Below, piece after piece: positions 38,291 to 47,300 of a stretch of DNA of 64,000 bases. The DNA comes from Perlucidibaca piscinae DSM 21586 (GTDB taxonomy: Bacteria; Pseudomonadota; Gammaproteobacteria; Pseudomonadales; Moraxellaceae), in the NCBI RefSeq assembly GCF_000420045.1, contig NZ_ATUE01000007.1:186001-250000 (forward strand), read 5' to 3'. The notes under the pieces are model-generated. The model ran no database searches. It was given only the letters and a program-made list of their open reading frames with translations, and was not told the DNA's origin. Made by a program: the position numbers and the translations under genes. The stretch's first letter is position 1. Every line of letters starts with the position of its first letter.

Positions 38291-39151
38291 ATGCGCCAAC
38301 GCAAGACCATCCTCATCACCGGCACCTCGTCCGGCATCGGCCGCGCCACGGCATTCCATTTCCAGCGCCAGGGCTGGCAGGTCATCGCCACCATGCGTTC
38401 GCCCGAGCATGAAACCGAGCTGAATCGCCTGCCCGGGGTGATCTGCCTGGGTCTGGATGTCAACGACGATGCCAGCATCCGCATGGCGGTGAGCGAGGCC
38501 ATTGCCCGTGCCGGCCACATCGACGTGCTGCTGAACAACGCCGGCTACGCCCTCATGGGGCCGTTCGAGTGCGTCAGCGACGAGCAGGTCCGGCGCCAGT
38601 TCGACACCAACGTGTTCGGCCTGATGGCCGTGACCCGGGCCGTTCTGCCGCATTTCCGCGCGCGTGGCGAGGGTCTGGTGATCAACGTGTCGAGCATGGT
38701 CGGACGCATTCCGCTGCCCCTGTACAGCGTCTACAACGCCAGCAAGTTCGCGGTCGAGGGCTATACCGAGGGCCTGAGCTACGAGCTGGAGTCGCTGGGC
38801 ATCCGCGTCAAGCTGATCGAGCCCGGTGCCGTGAAGACCAACTTCTTCGGGCGCTCCAGCGACCGCGCCGCCGACACCGGCATTCGTGACTACGACCGTT
38901 TCGCCGGCGAGATGCTGGGCGTGATGGATCGCATCGGCGCGGCCGGCTCGACCAGCGAGCAGGCCGCCGAGGTGATCTGGCAGGCCGCCAACGATGACAG
39001 CACCCGTCTGCGCTACCTGGTCGGGGTGGATGCCCATGCCATGGTGGCATCGCGGCAGCTGCTGCCCAACCGGCTGTTCCGTGCCATGATCCGGTTCAGT
39101 TTGAGTGACGTGGCATTCCGGACCGCCGGACGTCTTCTTTACCGTGGCTGA
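38291..39151 (+). CDS. Short-chain dehydrogenase/reductase
   Basis: Protein of 286 residues: TGTSSGIG cofactor motif, NNAG in LLNNAGYALM, catalytic Ser in NVSSMVG and YNASKFAVEG with Tyr/Lys. It follows the P450 by 49 bases on the same strand. A classical SDR oxidising an alcohol group; substrate unknown. Confidence 0.87.
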   Translation: MRQRKTILITGTSSGIGRATAFHFQRQGWQVIATMRSPEHETELNRLPGVICLGLDVNDDASIRMAVSEAIARAGHIDVLLNNAGYALMGPFECVSDEQVRRQFDTNVFGLMAVTRAVLPHFRARGEGLVINVSSMVGRIPLPLYSVYNASKFAVEGYTEGLSYELESLGIRVKLIEPGAVKTNFFGRSSDRAADTGIRDYDRFAGEMLGVMDRIGAAGSTSEQAAEVIWQAANDDSTRLRYLVGVDAHAMVASRQLLPNRLFRAMIRFSLSDVAFRTAGRLLYRG

Positions 39152-39170
39152 TTCCTTTCTGGAGACTCGC

Positions 39171-39995
39171 ATGACCTCGTGGCAAGGCAGAACCGTTTTC
39201 ATCACCGGCGGCAGCCGTGGCATCGGCCGCGAGATCGCCCTGCGTCTGGCCCGCGAAGGCGCCAGCGTGGTCATCGCCGCCAAGTCCGACACGCCGCACG
39301 CGCGCCTGCCCGGCACCATCCATTCGGTGGCCGAGGAAATCCGCGCGGCTGGCGGCCAGGCGCTGCCGCTGGCGGTGGATGCCCGCGACGAGGCGCAGCT
39401 GGTCGCGGCCGTTGCCCGCACCGTGGAGACGTTCGGACGCATTGACGTGCTGATCAACAACGCCGGCTTCCTCGGCGTGACACCGGTGGCGGCCACCACC
39501 ACCAAGGCCTACGACCTGATGCACGCCCTCAACACGCGTTCGCCGCTGATCACCATGCGCGAGTGTCTGCCGCATCTGGCAGCGGTGCAGGGCCAGGTGC
39601 TCAACCTGTGTCCGCCGATCAATCTGGATCCGGGCTGGCTGGGAGCCTTCGCGCCCTACACCTCGACCAAGTACGCCATGACCCTGCTCAGCCTCGGTTT
39701 CGCCGAGGAGGTGAAGGCGCGTGGCATCCGCGTGTCGACGCTGTGGCCGGCGACCCTGATCGCCACGGCAGCGGTGGGCATGACCGCCGGCGAGGCCGGG
39801 CTGGCGGTGTCGCGCACGCCGGCGATCATGGCCGATGCCGCTTTCGCGCTGCTCAGCGGGGCGGGGCAGGGCCAGGTCTGCTGGCTGGACGAGGACATCC
39901 TGCGCACGACCGGTGTCAGCGATTTCAACGGCTATGCCAACGATCCGGCCAATCTCGACCGTATCCAGCGTGATTTCTACATCGGCAGCTTCTGA
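39171..39995 (+). CDS. HSDL2-like SDR with Cys at the usual Ser position
   Basis: Protein of 274 residues with TGGSRGIG cofactor motif and NNAG. It resembles HSDL2-type SDRs, in which the catalytic region reads SPPLNL; here it reads C147PPINL, while Y163 and K167 (YTSTK) are kept. GGAG in front of ATG 39171 sets the start. It is the fourth gene of the oxygenase/P450 block. Whether Cys supports catalysis is unclear. Confidence 0.83.
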   Translation: MTSWQGRTVFITGGSRGIGREIALRLAREGASVVIAAKSDTPHARLPGTIHSVAEEIRAAGGQALPLAVDARDEAQLVAAVARTVETFGRIDVLINNAGFLGVTPVAATTTKAYDLMHALNTRSPLITMRECLPHLAAVQGQVLNLCPPINLDPGWLGAFAPYTSTKYAMTLLSLGFAEEVKARGIRVSTLWPATLIATAAVGMTAGEAGLAVSRTPAIMADAAFALLSGAGQGQVCWLDEDILRTTGVSDFNGYANDPANLDRIQRDFYIGSF

Positions 39996-40118
39996 TCGGA
40001 CGACAGGCGGATGTGTTGTGCGGACACCGGATTGGCGGCAGAATGATCGTGACTTGACAGTCATTTTCAGTATCTGCCGTTTTGTGAAACTTCCGGAATC
40101 AGTTCGAGGACCTCCGCC

Positions 40119-40994
40119 ATGGCTACTACCCTCACGTCCGCACTCCAGGCGCGCCTGCAGCCCATGGTGATGCCTGTGCGCCGCGATCTGCGCTTCAAGC
40201 TGCCTGCCGATCGCATCGGCGACTGGCACGAACCGGCCGGCCCCATCTTCACGGCGTTCCTGAACACGTTCTCGCTGTTCCTGCCGATCGGCGAGCGCTT
40301 CTTCATCGACAGCGTGCGCAGCTACCGCGATCGCATCACCGATCCCGAGCTGAAGCAGGCCATCACCGCCTTCATCGGCCAGGAAGCCATGCACGGTCGC
40401 GAGCACGAGGAACTCAACGAGATCCTGTTCGCGCATGTCCCGGTGGCGGGCAGGATCGAGCGTTTCGTCAAGGGCACACTGGACTCCGTGCGCAAGTACC
40501 TGGGCGACGAGCTCTCGCTCAGCGGCACCATCGCGCTGGAGCACTTCACCGGGTTGCTGGCCGACAGCGTGCTGCGTGACCCGCGTCTGGTCGAGGGTGC
40601 CGAGCCGCACTATGCCGCGCTGTGGAAGTGGCATGCGCTCGAGGAAACCGAGCACAAGGCCGTGGCCTACGACACCTGGGAGGCGGCCATCGGTCGCGGT
40701 CCCCGTGCCTATGCGTCGCGCGCCCTGGGCATGACGCTGGCCACGATGATCTTCTGGGGCATCATGGTGCCCTCGTTCCTGATGGTGGTGCGCAACGAAG
40801 GCAAGCTGGCTGACAGCGACGCCTGGCGCAAGTTCTTCCGCTACATCATGGGCGACATCGGCATGCTGCGCGTTCAGCTGGTCAACTACTTCGACTACTA
40901 CCGCCCGGACTTCCACCCCTGGGATCACGACAACCGGGAATACCTGAAGAAGATCGACGAGTTCCTCGCCGAGCAGGAAAAGCTGGTTGCCTGA
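40119..40994 (+). CDS. PF10118 predicted metal-dependent hydrolase (paralogue 1)
   Basis: Protein of 291 residues. The ferritin-like metal motifs are in GQEAMHGREHEELN and WHALEETEHKAVAYD: Glu and His spaced like a di-iron carboxylate site. A hydrophobic stretch near residues 203-225 suggests membrane contact. The family (PF10118) is only predicted to be a metal-dependent hydrolase. A second member lies at 57494-58348. Confidence 0.8.
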   Translation: MATTLTSALQARLQPMVMPVRRDLRFKLPADRIGDWHEPAGPIFTAFLNTFSLFLPIGERFFIDSVRSYRDRITDPELKQAITAFIGQEAMHGREHEELNEILFAHVPVAGRIERFVKGTLDSVRKYLGDELSLSGTIALEHFTGLLADSVLRDPRLVEGAEPHYAALWKWHALEETEHKAVAYDTWEAAIGRGPRAYASRALGMTLATMIFWGIMVPSFLMVVRNEGKLADSDAWRKFFRYIMGDIGMLRVQLVNYFDYYRPDFHPWDHDNREYLKKIDEFLAEQEKLVA

Positions 40995-41044
40995 CCTGAG
41001 GGCTGACGCCAGACTGGTCTCACCCGTCTTTGCGGAGTGAGACC

Positions 41045-41665
41045 ATGTCGGATCACTGCCACGGCAGCTGCAGCAGCCAGACACCCGTTGCTGACGCCGG
41101 CTACCGCCGCGTGCTGGTGCTGGCACTGCTGATCAATGCCGCGATGTTCGTCATCGAGGTGGTCGCCGGGTCGGCGGCCGGCTCCAAGGCCTTGCTTGCC
41201 GACGCCCTGGATTTCATGGGCGATGCCGCCAACTACGCCATCAGTCTCTACGTGCTCGACCGCAGCCTGGTCTGGCGTGCGCGCGCGTCGCTGCTGAAGG
41301 GGCTGACCATGGCCGGCTTCGGCGTCTGGGTGCTGCTGGTGACCGTGACGGGTCTGATGCGTGGTGACGTACCGGAAGCCGCGACCATGGGCGCCGTCGG
41401 CCTGCTGGCGCTGGCCGCCAATGTCGGCGTGGCACTGATGCTGTTCCGCCATCGCAGCGGTGACAGCAACCGCGAGTCGGTGTGGATCTGCAGTCGCAAT
41501 GACGCCATCGGCAATGTGGCCGTGGTGCTGGCCGCCATCGCCGTCTGGTTCAGCGGCAGCCACTGGCCGGACGTGCTGGTGGCGCTGGTCATGGCCACGC
41601 TGGCGCTGACCGGCGCGGCACGCATCCTGCGTTCGGCCTCGGGCGAGTTGCGCGCTCAGCGGTAA
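41045..41665 (+). CDS. Cation diffusion facilitator family transporter
   Basis: Protein of 206 residues with about six membrane helices and a short Cys/His-rich N terminus (HCHGSC). ALLADALDFMGDAANYAI carries the Asp residues of the CDF metal site. It is shorter than most CDF proteins, having almost no cytoplasmic C-terminal domain. It probably exports a divalent cation. Its end overlaps the convergent BVMO by 10 bases. Confidence 0.82.
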   Translation: MSDHCHGSCSSQTPVADAGYRRVLVLALLINAAMFVIEVVAGSAAGSKALLADALDFMGDAANYAISLYVLDRSLVWRARASLLKGLTMAGFGVWVLLVTVTGLMRGDVPEAATMGAVGLLALAANVGVALMLFRHRSGDSNRESVWICSRNDAIGNVAVVLAAIAVWFSGSHWPDVLVALVMATLALTGAARILRSASGELRAQR

Positions 41666-43161
41666 ACGTAGTCGTTGAGGTCGAAGGTCATGCTGCGCCA
41701 GTGTGCTTCCAGGCTGGTGGCGGGCCGGAACGGCACGTCGCCGTGCTTGTCGAAGTAGTAGCTGTTGGCACTGGCGCACCCGTTGTTGAAGAACACCTGG
41801 CTGCCGCTGCGCGCCTTCATGTCCCGGAAGTAGCGATCATTGGCTTCGCGCGTCACCTCGACACGGCGTGCCTTGCGCGTGCGTGCCTGTTTCAGGCAGC
41901 GGGTGATGTGCCGCACCTGCTGCTCGATGAGCTGGAAGTAGGACGCGCCGTTGTAGCCGTTGGGCCCGAGAATCAGGAAGAAGTTCGGGAAACCGGGCAT
42001 GGAGACGCCCTCGTAGGCCTGGTAGCGTTCGGCATCCCACCACGACTCGAGGTCGCGGCCCTGGCTGCCGGTGACCTGGAACGGCGGCATGTTGCCACTT
42101 TCGAAGACCTTGAAGCCGGTGGCGCAGATCAGGATGTCGATCGCATGCAGCACGCCGTCCGCGGTGCGCACGCCCTCCGGCACGATCCCGGTGATGCCCT
42201 CGGTGACCAGTGCCACGTTGTCGCGGTTGAAGGTCTTCAGGTAGGTGTTGGACACGCTCGGGCGCTTGCAGCCCAGACCGTAGCGCGGCGTCAGCTTGGC
42301 ACGGGTGACCGGGTCGCGGACCTGGTTCTCGAGGTGCTTTAGGGCAACCGGCTCGAAGGCTTTGACGATGCGCAGCTGGCGGTAATAGTGCGCCGCCAGC
42401 ACGAAGGTGGTTTCCACGAAGGCCTGGCTGGCCAGACGGGCCGGCAGCTGCAGCCACGGCAGCCGCTTCATGACCTGCTGCACGGCACCGGGAATCGCGG
42501 CATCCGGCTTCGGCAGCACCCAGATCGGGGTGCGCTGGAACACTGTCAGGTGCGCCACCTCGGGCGCGATCTCCGGAATCACCTGCAGCGCCGAGGCACC
42601 GGTGCCGATGATGGCGACACGCTTGCCACGCAGGTCGACGCCGTGATCCCAGCGAGCGGTGTGCATGGTGGTGCCGCGAAAACTGGCTATGCCCGGAATG
42701 TCCGGCAACTTGGGCTGGGTCAGCACGCCGGTGGCGCCGATCACGAAGCGTGCCGTCAGGGTCTCGCCGGCCTCGGTGGTCAGGTGCCACAGGCTGCTGG
42801 CGTCGTCGAAGCGGGCGGCGCGGATGCCGGTGTTGAGACGGATGCGCGAGCGCAGGCCGTACTTGTCGACGCAGTGCTCGGCATAGGCCTTGAGCTCCTT
42901 GCCGGGCGCGAACACCCGCGACCATTCCGGGTTGCGCTCGAACGAGAACGAGTAGCTCAGCGAGGGGATGTCGACAGCGACACCCGGATAGGTGTTGAAA
43001 TGCCAGGCGCCACCGATGCCGTCACCCTGTTCCACCAGCAGGTAGTCCCGCATGCCGATCTCGTCGAGCTTGATGGCGGCCCCGATGCCGGAAAAGCCGC
43101 CGCCGATGATGATGACTTCGTGATCGGGAGCGTGTTCGCCGCGGACAGCGGGGTTTGCCAT
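41656..43161 (-). CDS. Flavin-containing (Baeyer-Villiger type) monooxygenase, second copy
   Basis: Protein of 501 residues. The FAD motif GGGFSGIG is near residue 21, the BVMO fingerprint is FRGTTMHTARWD, and the second Rossmann motif is GTGASAL. It is related to but clearly distinct from the enzyme at 6566-8017. GGAGAG lies nine bases before ATG 43161. It stands alone, with a divergent TetR gene and palindromic operator between. Confidence 0.9.
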   Translation of the reverse strand: MANPAVRGEHAPDHEVIIIGGGFSGIGAAIKLDEIGMRDYLLVEQGDGIGGAWHFNTYPGVAVDIPSLSYSFSFERNPEWSRVFAPGKELKAYAEHCVDKYGLRSRIRLNTGIRAARFDDASSLWHLTTEAGETLTARFVIGATGVLTQPKLPDIPGIASFRGTTMHTARWDHGVDLRGKRVAIIGTGASALQVIPEIAPEVAHLTVFQRTPIWVLPKPDAAIPGAVQQVMKRLPWLQLPARLASQAFVETTFVLAAHYYRQLRIVKAFEPVALKHLENQVRDPVTRAKLTPRYGLGCKRPSVSNTYLKTFNRDNVALVTEGITGIVPEGVRTADGVLHAIDILICATGFKVFESGNMPPFQVTGSQGRDLESWWDAERYQAYEGVSMPGFPNFFLILGPNGYNGASYFQLIEQQVRHITRCLKQARTRKARRVEVTREANDRYFRDMKARSGSQVFFNNGCASANSYYFDKHGDVPFRPATSLEAHWRSMTFDLNDYVYR

Positions 43162-43214
43162 GATGTCTCTCCAGAGTGATGAAATGCCCGGACCTCGTCG
43201 CGGTTGCACAGGCG

Positions 43215-43260
43215 TGACCAGATGGTCATGCTAGTCGGACATGGCATATTGTCAATATGC
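43215..43260. promoter_or_regulatory. Two palindromes between BVMO and TetR genes
   Basis: TGACCA-N2-TGGTCA is a palindrome at 43215-43228. GCATATTG-T-CAATATGC at 43244-43260 is a perfect inverted repeat with 8-bp arms. Either could be the operator of the divergent TetR protein. Confidence 0.65.
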
Positions 43261-43306
43261 TAGGCTATTCTGATCGAGTGATCGGATTCAAGCCGGATTC
43301 CAGACC

Positions 43307-43975
43307 ATGCCCAGAACCCCGCAGCAAAGCCGTTCCCGCGCCACCGTCGAGGCCATTGTCGAGGCCGGGTTCAGATCGGTGGGCGAGCACGGCGCCGGCA
43401 CCAGCACCCGCGAGATCGCCCGCGTCGCCGGCATCAGCATCGGCTCGCTGTACGAGTATTTCGACAACAAGGAAGCGGTGTTCGCCGCCATGCACCAGCG
43501 CTTCATCGAGGATGTGCTGGTGATGATTCGCGACTGCATGCCCGAGCTCATGACGCGTTCGCCGGACGCCGCCACCCTGCATCTGCTGCAGCGTTTCGGC
43601 GAGTTGCTGACGCGGAATGACGAGCGTTATCTGCGAGTGGCGCGGCAGCTGGTTGCGCACGACTCGCTGCGCTACATCGAGCCGATCCGCGACCTGCTGA
43701 TGCAGGTAGTGACCGGCTTCGTGATGCGCTGGCCGCAGTTCGCCGGGCGGCCCGACCTGCCGGTGATGGCCTACATCATGATCAATGCCGGCATCTTCAC
43801 GGTGCTGCAGCAGCTGTCTTCGCCCAACCCGCCGATCAGCTACGACCAGCTCAGTCAGGGTCTGGCCGACATCGTGCGGCGCTATCTGGACCTGCCCGAT
43901 CCGGCCACCTCAGGACAGCCGCCTCAGATGACACCAGCCGCTGCCGGTCAAGAGCAGCCGGGAAGCAATTTGTAG
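43307..43975 (+). CDS. TetR family regulator
   Basis: Protein of 222 residues. The N-terminal helix-turn-helix is STREIARVAGISIGSLYEYF, followed by a helical ligand-binding domain and a flexible Pro/Gln-rich tail. It is divergent from the second BVMO gene and presumably controls it through the palindromes at 43215-43260. ATG 43307. Confidence 0.88.
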   Translation: MPRTPQQSRSRATVEAIVEAGFRSVGEHGAGTSTREIARVAGISIGSLYEYFDNKEAVFAAMHQRFIEDVLVMIRDCMPELMTRSPDAATLHLLQRFGELLTRNDERYLRVARQLVAHDSLRYIEPIRDLLMQVVTGFVMRWPQFAGRPDLPVMAYIMINAGIFTVLQQLSSPNPPISYDQLSQGLADIVRRYLDLPDPATSGQPPQMTPAAAGQEQPGSNL

Positions 43976-44069
43976 CGGCTTTGTCCGGCCCCTGTGAGGC
44001 CGCGTGCGAATTTGTAGGAGTCCGTTTTCAGGCTGATTTTCAGCCAGTTCCGGCGCGTAAACTGGCGCC

Positions 44070-44624
44070 ATGAAAGCCCTTGTCCTGCAGCGTCTGGCAC
44101 AGCTGAACCCGGCTGCGTTCCCGACCCCGACCTCGCGATTGCCGCGCTGGCTGACCCCGGCGGGATTGCTGCTGCTCGGCGTCCTGACCGTGGTGCTGCT
44201 GCTGGATGCAGCCCGGCTGTATCTGTCCGGTCAGTTCCTGGCGCATGCCGTGCTGTCACATGGTACCGACCAGCATCATGAGCAGGCCTGCGCCGCCGGT
44301 CGCGAGGGGCTGGTGGTGACACTCGATGCGCGCTACCCGGGCTGGCAGCGCCTGGTCGGCAGTCCTCTGCCGGGACAGTTGCTGGTGGTGTGTGGCGATC
44401 TTGGCGGTGCCGAGCGCCAGTTCCGTCCCGGTCAGGGCGACAGCACGGTGCAGATCACCGGCAGTCTGCCGGTGCGTGCCAGCCTCGTGGCTGGCGGTCT
44501 GCACAACGAGCGCATCACCCTGATGCGCCGTGTCACCCTGACCCGGGCCGCGGATTCCGATGCCCTGGTATCCAGCCTGCTAGAAAGCCTGCCGGCGATT
44601 CACGCGCCCGAGCCTCGCGACTGA
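44070..44624 (+). CDS. Hypothetical protein with one membrane helix
   Basis: Protein of 184 residues with a cytoplasmic N terminus, a membrane helix at about 31-52 (GLLLLGVLTVVLLL) and a mostly beta periplasmic part. A CxxxG-type region, QACAAG and VVCGDL, holds two cysteines that could form a disulfide. No family is recognised. It ends 13 bases before the convergent phosphotransferase gene. The start ATG 44070 has no strong ribosome binding site. Confidence 0.6.
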   Translation: MKALVLQRLAQLNPAAFPTPTSRLPRWLTPAGLLLLGVLTVVLLLDAARLYLSGQFLAHAVLSHGTDQHHEQACAAGREGLVVTLDARYPGWQRLVGSPLPGQLLVVCGDLGGAERQFRPGQGDSTVQITGSLPVRASLVAGGLHNERITLMRRVTLTRAADSDALVSSLLESLPAIHAPEPRD

Positions 44625-44637
44625 GGATTTTCCGTCA

Positions 44638-46056
44638 TCACACCGGCTGGTAGTGGCGACCGCTGCCCTCGCGGTGGCGCGCCCAGGTCAGCCGCGCCAG
44701 CACGTCCCGCCCGGCGTGTGCACGTGCCGAGTCGCCATCCAGTTCGCCGGCCATCAGCGCCTGTTCCAGCCGCCGCCACAAGACCAGTCGTGACACCGCG
44801 TCATCGGCATCCAGCCAGGCCTGCAGGGTCGGGCTGTGTGCGGGTGTCTGCTCATCGGACGCGTCGCCGTGCTGGCGGGCACTGATGGCAAGCACGTTGG
44901 CAATCATGCGTGCGTCGTAGTGGGCGCTGGCGGGCAGGGCCGGCAGCAGATCATCGAGCAGGGTCTGCCGGGCCAGCCCGATCAGCGTCGCCAGCGGGGG
45001 CGCGATGCGCAGCGTGAGGTCGGGCAGGGCATCGTCCGCGGCCGGCACGGCGATGCCGGTGTCGGCCAGCAGCTGGCATTCCAGCGACGGCACCAGCTGC
45101 CCGGTCAGCGCCAGCTCCAGCGAGGCCTCGCCGCCACGGGTGACACGGTCGGCCTGCTGCAAGGCGATCACTGCCCAGCGCAGGTGGGCGTGGATTTCCC
45201 AGTAGCGGATGGCCGCTGCCGACGGCACCCAGCCGGCTTCTTCCTCATAACCTGCCAGCAGGGCCTCGCGCGGGCCGATGCCACCCGCGTCGCGGGCCGG
45301 CTGCCCGAAGCGCCAGCAGGCGGCGCAGAACCAGCCCAGGTCTTCGGCGGGATCGGACCAGGCTGCGAACTCCCAGTCGAGAATCGCGCTCAGACGCCCC
45401 TGATCGACCAGGTAGTTGCCAGTACGCAGGTCGCGGTGGGTGAGCACGGGCGTGCAGGCCGGCGGCTGGTGCCGTAGCAGCCAGCGCCAGGCCCAGCGCA
45501 GGGCCGGGTGGGGTTGGTGGTGCCGGTCCAGCCAGGCGCCCATCTCGGCGAGCGCGTCGGCTGCCGGGGTCGGCGAGGCCGGGGGCAGGAAGTCCAGACG
45601 CGGTTCGCCCGGTCGCACCCGGTGCAGGCGCGCCATGTGGCGACCGATGTCACGGGCCAGTGCCGCGCGATCCGGCACCAGTCGGTCGTCCTTGGCGAGG
45701 CGGTGACCAGCGGCCACCCCGGCCACGCGACGCATGAAGAAGCAGGCACGGCCGAGGCTGGCATCGCCCGGCCACAGCGGCTCCGGCACCAGCACGCCGG
45801 CAGCATGGGCCACCTGCAGCAGCTTGAACTCCTGCTGACGGCTGCGCGAGGCCTGCACCCCGGTGGCGGCATCGCTGCGCATGACCAGCGCCAGCGGGGG
45901 CTGCCCCTCGATCGCCACCTCCAGTGCCCAGTTGTCCTGGATGGCCCCGCCGGACAGGCGACTGGCAGCGCTTACGCAGGCCGCGCCGCCGAGCTGTCGT
46001 GACAGGAAGGCTGCCAGGACCGCATCGTCCCACCAGCGGCCGGCCGTCTCAGTCAT
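44638..46056 (-). CDS. Phosphotransferase (APH/ACAD10-11-like) family protein with C-terminal DUF6285-like domain
   Basis: Protein of 472 residues. The kinase-like catalytic loop is HRDLRTGNYL and the metal site LDWEFAAWSDP, as in aminoglycoside-phosphotransferase-like (PF01636) proteins that accompany acyl-CoA dehydrogenases. The last 110 residues fit the DUF6285 tail often found in this group. By analogy with ACAD10/11 it may phosphorylate hydroxy-acyl-CoA so that the hydroxyl can be eliminated. The gene starts 8 bases inside the acyl-CoA dehydrogenase stop region. Confidence 0.8.
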   Translation of the reverse strand: MTETAGRWWDDAVLAAFLSRQLGGAACVSAASRLSGGAIQDNWALEVAIEGQPPLALVMRSDAATGVQASRSRQQEFKLLQVAHAAGVLVPEPLWPGDASLGRACFFMRRVAGVAAGHRLAKDDRLVPDRAALARDIGRHMARLHRVRPGEPRLDFLPPASPTPAADALAEMGAWLDRHHQPHPALRWAWRWLLRHQPPACTPVLTHRDLRTGNYLVDQGRLSAILDWEFAAWSDPAEDLGWFCAACWRFGQPARDAGGIGPREALLAGYEEEAGWVPSAAAIRYWEIHAHLRWAVIALQQADRVTRGGEASLELALTGQLVPSLECQLLADTGIAVPAADDALPDLTLRIAPPLATLIGLARQTLLDDLLPALPASAHYDARMIANVLAISARQHGDASDEQTPAHSPTLQAWLDADDAVSRLVLWRRLEQALMAGELDGDSARAHAGRDVLARLTWARHREGSGRHYQPV

Positions 46057-47269
46057 GGCCGCGCCACTGGAAGAAGTCGCGTCCCTCGGCCAGATAGCTG
46101 CGTGACAGCACCATCTTGTGGATCTCGCTGGCACCATCGACCAGCCGTGCCTGACGGGCGTAGCGGTAGACCCACTCGACCACGGTGTCGCGCGAGTAGC
46201 CGCGCGCGCCGAGCAGCTGGATGGCGGTGTCGGCAGCCTTGTGCAGGGTGTCGGCGACATGGACCTTGGCCATCGACACTTCCTTGCGGGCGAAGTCGCC
46301 CTGGTCGAGCAGCCAGGCCGCCTGCATGGTCAGCAGCCGGCCGATGTGGATGTCCATGGCAGCACCCCCGAGCATCCACTGCACGCCCTCGTGCTCGGCC
46401 AGCGCCATGCCGAAGCTCTGGCGTTCACGGATGTAGGCGCCGGCAACCTCGAGGCAGCGCTGGCTCAGGCCCAGCCAGCGCATGCAGTGCGTCAGGCGCG
46501 CCGGTCCGAGGCGGATCTGGGTGACCTTGAGGCCGTCGCCGACCTCGAGCAGGCGGTTCTCGTCGGGAATCACCAGTCCGTCGAAGACCAGTTCGCAGTG
46601 CCCGCCGTGCTCTTCCGGGCCCATGATGGGAATGCGTCGCTCGATGCGCCAGCCGGGCTGGCCGGCATCGAACAGGAAGGCGGTCAGGCTCTTGCGGTCG
46701 TCATTCCCTGTCTGGGGAGGCGCGGTGCGCGCGATCAGAATGAAGGTCTGTGCGCCCTCGGCACCGGTGATGAACCACTTGCGGCCGGTGATGACCCAGT
46801 CATTGCCGCGCTTTTCGGCCCGCGTGTAGGTCTGCGACGGATCGGACCCGCAGCCCATGGGCTCGGTCATGGCGAAGGCGGAGCGCACCGTGCCATCGAT
46901 CAGCGGCTGCAGCCATCGCTGCTTCTGTGCCTCGGTCTTGAGCAGCTTGTTGAGTACCTGCATGTTGCCGTCATCGGGCGGGGCGACGTTGAACACCACC
47001 GGGCCGAAGGGCGAGCGCGCGGCCTCCTCGTAGAGCACCGCCATGCCGACATGGTTCTGGCCCAGGCCACCGCGTGCGACCGGCATCTGGAAGGCCCAGA
47101 GACCCTCTGCCTTTGCCTTGGCGCGCAGGTCGGCGAGCACCGGCTCGCTGACATTGTCGTGTTCGTCGAGAAAGCCGGCCTCGCGTTCGCGCGGCAGGAT
47201 CTCGCGGGCGACGAAATCGCGCACGCGCTGGCGCAGCTGCTCGAGGTCGGGGGAAATGGCGAAATCCAT
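46049..47269 (-). CDS. Acyl-CoA dehydrogenase
   Basis: Protein of 406 residues. FAD-binding motif in FAMTEPMGCGSD, middle beta domain, and the C-terminal helices with VDGASEIHK. The sequence resembles ACAD10/11-like dehydrogenases. It oxidises the alpha-beta bond of an acyl-CoA, the first step of beta-oxidation. ATG 47269 is used; the longer open frame upstream runs into the SDR. It overlaps the phosphotransferase by 8 bases. Confidence 0.9.
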   Translation of the reverse strand: MDFAISPDLEQLRQRVRDFVAREILPREREAGFLDEHDNVSEPVLADLRAKAKAEGLWAFQMPVARGGLGQNHVGMAVLYEEAARSPFGPVVFNVAPPDDGNMQVLNKLLKTEAQKQRWLQPLIDGTVRSAFAMTEPMGCGSDPSQTYTRAEKRGNDWVITGRKWFITGAEGAQTFILIARTAPPQTGNDDRKSLTAFLFDAGQPGWRIERRIPIMGPEEHGGHCELVFDGLVIPDENRLLEVGDGLKVTQIRLGPARLTHCMRWLGLSQRCLEVAGAYIRERQSFGMALAEHEGVQWMLGGAAMDIHIGRLLTMQAAWLLDQGDFARKEVSMAKVHVADTLHKAADTAIQLLGARGYSRDTVVEWVYRYARQARLVDGASEIHKMVLSRSYLAEGRDFFQWRGHD

Positions 47270-47300
47270 GCGCTGCTCTCGTGTCGGAGACCCGTGAAGG

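Noticed and set aside
39096..41126. 676-residue minus-strand open frame
   Set aside because: Antisense of the SDR and PF10118 genes; no recognised motif.
43976..44069. Repeated AATTTGTAG near 43965-44020
   Set aside because: Only two short copies; too weak to call a REP element.
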